A stretch of 11,369 nt of DNA from Deltaproteobacteria bacterium. GTDB lineage: Bacteria; Desulfobacterota; Deferrimicrobia; Deferrimicrobiales; Deferrimicrobiaceae. The notes under the pieces are model-generated. The model saw only the letters and a list, made by a program, of their open reading frames with translations, did no database searches and was not told where the DNA came from. Position 1 is the first letter of the stretch. Each line of letters starts with the position of its first letter. The position numbers and the translations under genes were made by a program. Shown here one piece after another: positions 1 to 6,497 of this stretch. The stretch covers positions 1-11,369 of the forward strand of contig JANXPS010000278.1 of NCBI GenBank assembly GCA_025357175.1. The letters run 5' to 3'.

Positions 1-1
1 A

Positions 2-346
2 TCGAAAAACATGATCTCGATTCGCATCCTTAACAAGATTGGCGCGAAGTATGGACAGGAATACGCCATGCGCTTCGGCTTCGATGCCGACAAAAATCCT
101 CCTTATCTGACGCTTGCACTTGGTGCCGGCGCGGTCACCCCGCTGCAGATGGCCGGTGCGTATGCAGTCTTTGCTAACGGCGGATACGCGGTCAGCCCTT
201 ATATTATTTCCAGAATTACCGACTCCAACGGAAAGGTATTATCCCAAGCCAATCCCGACAAGGCAGGCAATGAAGTTAATCGCGTGATTGACGAACGCAA
301 TGCCTTTTTGATGGACAGCATGTTAAAAGATGTCGTCAAATTTGGA
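2..346 (+). CDS. mrcA: Penicillin-binding protein 1A, internal fragment of the transpeptidase domain (partial at both ends)
   Basis: This reading frame is open from the first bases of the window and matches the class A penicillin-binding protein 1A transpeptidase domain, which cross-links peptidoglycan in the periplasm. The codons at 2-10 read Ser-Lys-Asn, the SxN active-site motif, followed by the typical 'MISIRIL' context. Further on is the family hallmark 'TLALGAGAVTPLQMAGAYA' with 'FANGGY' and 'PYIISRI', which lies between the SxN and KTG motifs. The match stops after 'MLKDVVKFG' near base 345. The KTG motif and the C-terminus never appear. The frame stays open to a stop at 458-460, but residues after the junction are out-of-frame pump sequence. 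GC is visibly lower (around 50%) than in the following genes. The upstream glycosyltransferase half is outside the window. Identity is confident; that it belongs to the same genome as the rest is doubtful. Confidence 0.85.
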
Positions 347-352
347 TCGCCC
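340..352. other. Chimeric junction: PBP1A fragment fused to RND transporter
   Basis: To the left, frame 2 encodes a PBP1A transpeptidase up to 'DVVKFG' (codons ending near 345). To the right, frame 1 encodes an AcrB-type pump from 'IAQYPAIAPP' (codons from 346). Both matches are lost exactly here, in different frames, and GC rises sharply across the point. The few bases around 'ggatcgcc' cannot be assigned to one side. This is either an assembly or cloning chimera or a genuine recombination breakpoint. The join of two unrelated gene interiors without any mobile-element sequence favours an artefact. Confidence 0.8.
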
Positions 353-3300
353 AATATCCCGCGATCGCCCCGCCCCAGATCGCCGTCAACGCGATGTATC
401 CGGGCGCTTCCGCACAGACGGTGCAGGACACGGTCACGCAGGTCGTCGAGCAGAAGATGAACGGCATCGACCACCTGCGGTACATGGGCTCCTCCAGCGA
501 CTCATCCGGAGCCGCGACCATCACGCTCACCTTCGACGCAGGCACCGACCCGAACATCGCCCAGGTCCAGGTGCAGAACAAGCTCCAGCTTGCGATGCCC
601 CTTCTCCCCCAGCGAGTGCAGCAGCAGGGCGTCCAGGTCGTAAAATCCACGCGCAACTTCATGATGATCCTCGGGCTCGTCTCCGAAGACGGGAAGATGA
701 GCCGCTACGACTTGTCCGACTACCTGGCGGCGAACGTGCAGGACCCGGTAAGCCGCATCGGCGGCGTCGGCGAGGTCACGCTCTTCGGTTCCCAGTACGC
801 GATGCGGGTCTGGCTCAACCCCAACCGGCTCGCGAGTTTCGGCCTCACTCCCGCGGACGTGCAGGCGGCGCTCCAGGCGCAGAACGCGCAGGTTTCCGCC
901 GGGCAACTCGGCGGGGCGCCATCCACGGAGGGGCAGCAGCTGAACGCCAGCATCACCGCCCAGACGCTGCTGCGGACGCCGGAGGAATTCGACGGCATCG
1001 TGCTTCGCACCAACCCCGACGGATCCGTGGTGCACCTGCGCGACGTGGCCCGTTCCGAGATCGGGACCGAGAGCTACGAGATGGTCGGCCACTTCAACGG
1101 GAAGCCGGCCTCCGGCCTGGCGATCCGCCTCGCCTCGGGCGCCAACGCCCTCAACACGGCCCAGGCGATCAAGGACAAGGTCGAAGAACTCTCGAAGTTC
1201 TTCCCGCCCGGCGTCAAGGCCGTCTACCCCTACGACACGACGCCCTTCGTCAAGATTTCCATCGAGGAAGTGGTGAAGACGCTGGCCGAGGCGATCCTGC
1301 TGGTCTTCATCGTCATGTACCTGTTCCTCCAGAATTTCCGGGCCACGCTCATCCCGACGATCGCCGTGCCCGTCGTCCTCCTCGGAACCTTCGGGGTCCT
1401 TTCGGCCTTCGGCTTCTCCATCAACACGCTGACCATGTTCGCCATGGTGCTCGCCATCGGCCTCCTGGTGGACGACGCGATCGTCGTCGTCGAGAACGTC
1501 GAACGCATCATGTCCACCGAAGGGCTTTCCCCGACAGACGCCACCCGGAAGTCGATGGACCAGATCACGGGCGCCCTCGTCGGGATCGCCATGGTGCTCT
1601 CCGCCGTCTTCATCCCGATGGCCTTCTTCGGCGGATCCACCGGCGTCATCTATCGCCAGTTCTCGATCACCATCGTCTCGTCGATGATCCTCTCCGTCCT
1701 GGTGGCGCTGATCCTCACGCCTGCGCTGTGCGCGACGCTGCTCAAGCCCGTCGCCAAGGGACACGTCGCCGGCGAGGGCGGCCGCCTCTCCTGGTTCTTC
1801 GGCTGGTTCAACCGCATGTTCGAAGGCGGGAGCAGGGAGTACCAGTCGGTCGTCGGCCGCTTGCTCGCGAGGAGCGGACGCGTCCTGGTCGTCTACGCCC
1901 TGGTCCTGGGCGTCATGGGCTTCCTGTTCTGGCGCCTTCCCACGGCGTTTTTGCCGGACGAGGACCAGGGGATCCTCATGTGCATGATCCAGCTTCCCGC
2001 CGGGGCGACCCAGGAACGGACGATGAAGGTGCTGGGCGAGGTGGAGCGCCATTTCCTGGAGGACCAGAAGGAAGCGGTCGAATCGCTCCTGACCGTCGCG
2101 GGATTCAGCTTCGGCGGACGGGGACAGAACATGGGACTCGCCTTCGTTCGGCTAAAGGACTGGGATCTGCGGAAGCGGGCCGACCTGCGCGCCAAGGCCG
2201 TGGCCGGCAAGGCCATGGCCTCCTTCTCCAGGATCCGCGACGCGATGGTCTTCGCATTCCCGCCGCCGGCGGTGATGGAGATGGGAAACGCCACCGGCTT
2301 CGACTTCCAGCTTCAGGACCGGGGCGGAGTGGGGCACGAGCAGCTGATGGCGGCGCGCAACCAGCTGCTGGGCATGGCTGCGATGGAACCCAAACTCATG
2401 AAAGTGCGCCCCAACGGGATGGAAGACACGCCCGAGTACCGCCTCGAGATCGACCGGGAGCGTGCCGGGACGATGGGACTTCCGGTCGGCCAGGTCAATG
2501 ACGCCATCTCGACCTCGTGGGGAAGCGCCTACGTGGGCGACTTCATCGACAAGGGGCGCGTGAAGAAGGTCTTCCTCCAGTCGGACGCCGACTTCCGCAT
2601 GAAGCCGGAAGACCTCGAAAACTGGTTCGTCCGGAATCGGGAAGGCGTGATGGTGCCCTTCTCGGCCTTCGCGAAGGCGCACTGGAGCTACGGTTCCCCT
2701 CGCCTCGAGCGCTTCAACGGACTGCCCTCCGCGGAAATCTTCGGCGAGCCCTCTCCCGGGACGAGCTCGGGCGAAGCCATGAAGATCATGGAATCGCTCG
2801 CGGCGAAGCTGCCGCCGGGAATCGGGTACGAGTGGACCGGCCTTTCCTTCGAGGAGCGGCTGACCGGCTCCCAGGCGCCGGCGCTGTACGTCATCTCCCT
2901 CCTGGTGGTGTTTCTCTCGCTCGCCGCCCTCTACGAGAGCTGGGCCGTCCCGGCTTCCGTCATGCTCGTCGTCCCGCTCGGGGTGATCGGGGCGCTCGTC
3001 GCGGCGACCGGGCGCGGCCTTTCCAACGACGTCTATTTCCAGGTCGGGTTGCTGACGACCATCGGCCTGTCCGCCAAGAATGCCATCCTCATAGTCGAGT
3101 TCGCCGAGGAGCAGCTCGCGCACGGCGCGGGGATCGTCGAGGCGGCGCTCGAAGCGACACGTCTTCGTCTCCGCCCGATCCTCATGACGTCGCTCGCATT
3201 CATCCTGGGGGTGCTGCCGATGGTGACCACCAAGGGGGCCGGCTCGGGCGCCCAGAACGCGATCGGCACCGGCGTCATGGGCGGGATGATTTCGGCGACC

Positions 3301-3429
3301 TTCCTCGCCATCCTGTTCGTCCCCGTGTTCTTCATGGTGGTCCGGCGCGCCTTCCCGCAGAAACGGGCGGTGGCCGAACGGACGGAAGTTGCCGCGATCG
3401 ACCTCGCAGAATCCACGGAGACCACCTGA
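346..3429 (+). CDS. AcrB/MexB-type (HAE1) RND efflux transporter, N-terminally truncated at the junction
   Basis: This is the inner-membrane proton-driven pump subunit of a tripartite multidrug/solvent efflux system. The frame becomes recognisable at 'AQYPAIAPPQ' (349), aligning to AcrB residue 33. TM helix 1 and roughly 31 residues are therefore missing, and the Met codon at 394 (AcrB position 48) is internal, not a real start. From there the alignment is essentially full length (about 1010 residues). The intramembrane proton-relay Asp pair lies in 'GLLVDDAIVVVENVER' (codons 1471-1476), and the partner Lys is in 'GLSAKNAIL' (3076). Porter-domain hallmarks include 'FGSQYAMRVWLN', 'FLPDEDQGI', 'LPAGATQERT' and 'GRGQNMGLAF'. 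Pocket phenylalanines equivalent to AcrB F136, F178, F615, F617 and F628 are present, while F610 is Leu (2089). The stop overlaps the next gene's translation-start region (1-nt gap), indicating an operon. The adaptor (AcrA-type) gene expected upstream is absent. As read, the product could not be a functional pump. Confidence 0.95.
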   Translation: MAQYPAIAPPQIAVNAMYPGASAQTVQDTVTQVVEQKMNGIDHLRYMGSSSDSSGAATITLTFDAGTDPNIAQVQVQNKLQLAMPLLPQRVQQQGVQVVKSTRNFMMILGLVSEDGKMSRYDLSDYLAANVQDPVSRIGGVGEVTLFGSQYAMRVWLNPNRLASFGLTPADVQAALQAQNAQVSAGQLGGAPSTEGQQLNASITAQTLLRTPEEFDGIVLRTNPDGSVVHLRDVARSEIGTESYEMVGHFNGKPASGLAIRLASGANALNTAQAIKDKVEELSKFFPPGVKAVYPYDTTPFVKISIEEVVKTLAEAILLVFIVMYLFLQNFRATLIPTIAVPVVLLGTFGVLSAFGFSINTLTMFAMVLAIGLLVDDAIVVVENVERIMSTEGLSPTDATRKSMDQITGALVGIAMVLSAVFIPMAFFGGSTGVIYRQFSITIVSSMILSVLVALILTPALCATLLKPVAKGHVAGEGGRLSWFFGWFNRMFEGGSREYQSVVGRLLARSGRVLVVYALVLGVMGFLFWRLPTAFLPDEDQGILMCMIQLPAGATQERTMKVLGEVERHFLEDQKEAVESLLTVAGFSFGGRGQNMGLAFVRLKDWDLRKRADLRAKAVAGKAMASFSRIRDAMVFAFPPPAVMEMGNATGFDFQLQDRGGVGHEQLMAARNQLLGMAAMEPKLMKVRPNGMEDTPEYRLEIDRERAGTMGLPVGQVNDAISTSWGSAYVGDFIDKGRVKKVFLQSDADFRMKPEDLENWFVRNREGVMVPFSAFAKAHWSYGSPRLERFNGLPSAEIFGEPSPGTSSGEAMKIMESLAAKLPPGIGYEWTGLSFEERLTGSQAPALYVISLLVVFLSLAALYESWAVPASVMLVVPLGVIGALVAATGRGLSNDVYFQVGLLTTIGLSAKNAILIVEFAEEQLAHGAGIVEAALEATRLRLRPILMTSLAFILGVLPMVTTKGAGSGAQNAIGTGVMGGMISATFLAILFVPVFFMVVRRAFPQKRAVAERTEVAAIDLAESTETT

Positions 3430-3430
3430 C

Positions 3431-4840
3431 ATGAAGCGCAGATTCCTGCTCTTTTCACTGTTCCTTGCCGCCGCTTCCGGCTGCGCCACGATGGCGCCGC
3501 GGTATTCGCGTCCCGCATCCCCGGTCCCCGCCGCCTGGCCGGCCGGCGGCGCCTACGGAACGCCGGATGCGAAACCGGCTGGGACGGCGCCCGCCGACCT
3601 CGCCTGGCGCGACTTCTTCACGGATGCCTCGCTCCGGAAGGTCATCGACCTCGCCCTTTCCAACAACCGCGACCTGCGCGTCGCCGCGCTGAACATCGAA
3701 CGGTCGCAGGCACTTTACCGGATCCGCCGGGCCGACCTCCTCCCGTCGGTGTCCGCGACCGGAGGCGGTTCCGTTCAGCGGGTGCCGAAGACGCTCTCGA
3801 CGTCCGGGCAACCGGTCATCGCCCGCGAGTACGACGCTGGACTCGGCGTAGCCGGCTACGAGCTCGATTTCTTCGGCCGAGTCCGCAGCCTCAAGGACCA
3901 GGCGCTCGAGAACTACCTGGCCACGGAACAGGCCCGGCGGAGCGTGCAGATCAGCCTCGTCTCCGAAACGGCGGGGCGCTGGCTCGCCCTGGCCGCCGAC
4001 CGGGAACGGCTCCGGCTCGCCCGGGAGACGCTCGCGGTGCAGGAAAAGTCCTACGAACTGACAAAGCGCCGCTTCGAGGCCGGGGTATCCTCCGAACTCG
4101 ATTTGCGGCAGGCCCAGACCGGCGTCGACTCGGCGCGGGTCGACATCGCCCGATATACCTCGGCGGTCGCCCAGGTCCGCAACGGCCTGGAACTCGTCGC
4201 GGGCGGCCCCGTCCCGGAGGAACTGCTCCCGGAAAAAATCGATGCGAACGCCGCGATGGCGGAGCTGGTGCCCGGCATTCCGTCCGAAGTGCTCCAGCGA
4301 CGCCCGGATATCCTGGATGCCGAAGGCCGACTGAAAGGGGCCAACGCCAGCATCGGCGCGGCACGGGCCGCCTTCTTTCCCCGCATCACCCTCACCACGT
4401 CGATCGGGCTGGGGAGCAACGATCTGGGGAAACTCTTCGCAGGGGGCGCGGCCGCATGGAGCTTCGCCCCGCGGATCACCCTGCCGATCTTCGAAGGCGG
4501 TGCGAACCTCGCGAATCTCAAGGTGGCGGAGGTCGATCGGGATATCTTCCTGGCGCAGTACGAAAAGGCGATCCAGGGCGCATTCCGTGAGGTCGCCGAC
4601 GCCCTGGCCGAGCGGGGGACGCTCGGGGATCAGCTGAATGCGCAGCAATCGCTGGTCGATGCCGCTGCCGCGAGCCGCATGCTGTCGGATGCCCGGTACG
4701 AAAAAGGGGTCGACAGCTATCTCCCGGTCCTGGATGCCCAGCGCACCCTTTATGCAGCGCAGCAGAACCTGATCGCGGTGCGCCTTGCGCGCCTCACGAA
4801 CCGGGTGACGCTCTACAAGTCGCTCGGCGGCGGGGCATGA
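3431..4840 (+). CDS. NodT/OprM-family outer-membrane efflux lipoprotein (TolC-like channel)
   Basis: A 469-residue outer-membrane factor that would form the trimeric exit duct for the RND pump. The start at 3431 sits 1 nt after the pump stop, has GGAG 10 nt upstream, and gives a proper lipoprotein signal. That signal is a basic 'MKRR', a hydrophobic stretch and the lipobox 'ASGC', with Cys18 as the acylated residue. A 14-residue longer start at 3389 would spoil the signal peptide and overlap the pump. Two outer-membrane efflux repeats are visible. The first contains 'SNNRDLRVAALNIE', 'GYELDFFGRVRSL' and 'RRFEAGVSSELDLRQAQT'. The second contains 'VLQRRPDILDAEGRLKGAN' and 'SIGAARAAFFPRITL', then 'RYEKGVDSYLPVLDAQRTLY'. 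Length and motif order are typical of NodT-family proteins. It is translationally coupled to the RND gene and followed by an MFS exporter after a 22-nt gap. Substrate cannot be inferred. Confidence 0.95.
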   Translation: MKRRFLLFSLFLAAASGCATMAPRYSRPASPVPAAWPAGGAYGTPDAKPAGTAPADLAWRDFFTDASLRKVIDLALSNNRDLRVAALNIERSQALYRIRRADLLPSVSATGGGSVQRVPKTLSTSGQPVIAREYDAGLGVAGYELDFFGRVRSLKDQALENYLATEQARRSVQISLVSETAGRWLALAADRERLRLARETLAVQEKSYELTKRRFEAGVSSELDLRQAQTGVDSARVDIARYTSAVAQVRNGLELVAGGPVPEELLPEKIDANAAMAELVPGIPSEVLQRRPDILDAEGRLKGANASIGAARAAFFPRITLTTSIGLGSNDLGKLFAGGAAAWSFAPRITLPIFEGGANLANLKVAEVDRDIFLAQYEKAIQGAFREVADALAERGTLGDQLNAQQSLVDAAAASRMLSDARYEKGVDSYLPVLDAQRTLYAAQQNLIAVRLARLTNRVTLYKSLGGGA

Positions 4841-4862
4841 TCCCGTTGCAAGGCCGGATGCC

Positions 4863-6410
4863 GTGACCCCGAAAAGCACGCTCACCGGGGGGGCCGCCTC
4901 CCCCGCCGAAATCCGGACCGTCTTCGCGGGGCTGATGCTCGCGCTGGCGCTTTCGGCGCTCGACCAGAACATCGTGGGCACAGCCCTGCCGCGGATCGTG
5001 AACGACCTCGGCGGTCTCACCCACCTGTCGTGGGTCGTCACCGCCTTCCTGCTCACCTCGACGACCACGGCGCCGATCTACGGCAAGCTCAGCGACCTGT
5101 ACGGACGCAAACCGCTCTTCTTCGCCGCCATATCGATTTTCCTCGCCGGCTCCGTCCTCTGCGGCGTTGCCGCCACGATGACGCAACTCATCCTGTTCCG
5201 CGGGGTCCAGGGCCTCGGCGCGGGCGGGCTCCTGACGCTCTCCCAGACGACGATCGCCGACCTGGTCTCCCCCCGTGAACGCGGACGATACCAGGGGATG
5301 TTCGTCGCGGTCTTCGCCGTCTCGAGCGTCGCCGGCCCGCTCCTGGGAGGCTTCATCACCGACGCGCTCTCATGGCGCTGGATCTTCTTCGTGAACCTGC
5401 CGGTCGGCCTCGCCGCGTTCCTGCTCATCCAGGTCGGGCTGCACCGCCCCCACCGGGCCGTAGCGCACCGGATCGATTACGCCGGCGCGACGCTTCTGAC
5501 CGCGGGCACCTCCTGCCTCCTGCTGCTGCTCAGCTGGGGCGGCGAGCGCCATCCATGGCTGTCCCCGACGATTCTCTCGCTGTCTCTGTCGACTTGCCTG
5601 CTGTACGCCATCTTCATCCGCGTCGAGCGCCGCGCGAAGGAGCCGATGATCGCCCCCCGCCTGTTCCGGAACCCGGTGTTCCTCGTCGCGACGGCGGGGA
5701 TCGGCCTGACGTTCATGGCGCTCATGGGGGCGCTCATCTTCCTGCCGCTGTATCTCCAGCTCGTCCTGGGCGTCTCCGCGGCGAAAGCGGGGCTCCTGAT
5801 GTCGCCCATGATGGCCGGCGTCGTCGTTTCGTCGGTGGTCGGCGGGCGCCTGGTGTCGGTCACCGGCCGTTACAAGGTTTTCCCGGTCGCCGGTCTCGTG
5901 GCCGCCTCGGCCGCGTTCGTATCGGTGTCACGGGTTGCGCTCACCGGAGGGGGCATCGCATGGCTGGTAGCGTCACTGGTCACACTCGGGCTGGGACTCG
6001 GACTCGTGATGCCCAACCTGACCGTGGCGATCCAGAACGCCGTGGACCGCTCCGACCTCGGCGTGGCCACGGCATCGCTCACCTTCTTCCGCTCGCTGGG
6101 CGGGGCGCTAGGCGCCGCGATCTCGGGGACGATCCTGACCTCGCGCCTATCGAGTCTATTGCCGGGATCGTGGTCCGCCCTCTCCGCCGGTCCTCCCGCA
6201 CAGGTCTCACACGGAGGAGGCCACGCCCTTCCTTCGATCTCGGCCCCCCCCCTGGTCGTGGAAGCCTATCGGCAGGCCATCGGGACGACCTTCCTGTTCG
6301 GCGCCGCCGTCGCGATGATCGCGCTTTTGGTGGTCGTGCTCCTTCCTGAACTGCCCCTGCGCGGCAACCTCCCCGATGCCGAGGGATCTCCCACAGGTGC
6401 GTCTCGATAA
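4863..6410 (+). CDS. DHA2-family (14-TM, EmrB/QacA-type) MFS multidrug exporter
   Basis: A 515-residue inner-membrane drug:proton antiporter. Start GTG 4863 is chosen because the nearby ATG at 4858 runs into a stop after one codon, and AAGG lies about 9 nt upstream. Family motifs are clear. The first-helix motif 'LDQNIVGTALPRI' is at residues 33-45. Motif A 'GKLSDLYGRK' in loop 2-3 is at 74-83. The fourth helix has 'RGVQGLGAGG' (R113). The antiporter motif C 'GPLLGGFITD' is at ~158-167 and is followed by 'SWRWIFFVNLPVG', typical of 14-helix exporters. The length and two extra central helices also fit DHA2. It is 22 nt downstream of the outer-membrane channel and so is probably the third gene of one transcript. 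EmrB-type pumps usually need an EmrA adaptor, which is not present here, so it may work alone or share the channel. A run of nine C (6244-6252) lies in the last periplasmic loop region. Confidence 0.93.
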   Translation: MTPKSTLTGGAASPAEIRTVFAGLMLALALSALDQNIVGTALPRIVNDLGGLTHLSWVVTAFLLTSTTTAPIYGKLSDLYGRKPLFFAAISIFLAGSVLCGVAATMTQLILFRGVQGLGAGGLLTLSQTTIADLVSPRERGRYQGMFVAVFAVSSVAGPLLGGFITDALSWRWIFFVNLPVGLAAFLLIQVGLHRPHRAVAHRIDYAGATLLTAGTSCLLLLLSWGGERHPWLSPTILSLSLSTCLLYAIFIRVERRAKEPMIAPRLFRNPVFLVATAGIGLTFMALMGALIFLPLYLQLVLGVSAAKAGLLMSPMMAGVVVSSVVGGRLVSVTGRYKVFPVAGLVAASAAFVSVSRVALTGGGIAWLVASLVTLGLGLGLVMPNLTVAIQNAVDRSDLGVATASLTFFRSLGGALGAAISGTILTSRLSSLLPGSWSALSAGPPAQVSHGGGHALPSISAPPLVVEAYRQAIGTTFLFGAAVAMIALLVVVLLPELPLRGNLPDAEGSPTGASR

Positions 6411-6426
6411 TCCTTCCGGCTTCCCC

Positions 6427-6432
6427 TATACT
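6427..6432 (+). promoter_or_regulatory. Candidate -10 element for the histidine kinase gene
   Basis: TATACT differs from the consensus TATAAT by one base and lies in the 87-nt gap between the MFS exporter and the kinase. No convincing -35 hexamer is seen 16-18 nt upstream. A start near 6439 would leave a leader of about 60 nt. It suggests that the kinase may be transcribed separately from the efflux cluster. Confidence 0.35.
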
Positions 6433-6482
6433 GATGAACATGTGGAAGTTTCCCCGGATCCGGCCCGCCGTTCCCGGGTGAC

Positions 6483-6490
6483 AGGAAGGA
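6483..6490 (+). promoter_or_regulatory. Ribosome binding site fixing the GTG start of the kinase
   Basis: AGGAAGGA is a good purine-rich Shine-Dalgarno 7 nt before the GTG at 6498. It decides that start over later in-frame Met or Val codons. Confidence 0.7.
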
Positions 6491-6497
6491 CAATTCG

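Noticed and set aside
330..2501. Long Arg/Pro-rich alternative frames overlapping the pump (e.g. 330-2501 forward, 502-2052 reverse, 2152-3489 reverse, 3455-5068 reverse)
   Set aside because: They are shadow frames typical of GC-rich DNA. Composition is low-complexity Arg/Gly/Pro/Asp, and the overlapping frames have unmistakable family motifs.
394..3429. Taking the Met at 394 as the true start of the RND transporter
   Set aside because: Conserved RND sequence continues upstream to ~346, and the Met aligns to AcrB position 48. The first transmembrane helix is missing, so this is an internal residue of a truncated gene.
6434..6481. Short 15-codon frame (MNMWKFPRIR...) just upstream of the kinase, as a possible leader peptide
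   Set aside because: No Shine-Dalgarno precedes it, and it starts before the predicted transcription start near 6439. It has no regulatory codon run, so it is most likely chance.
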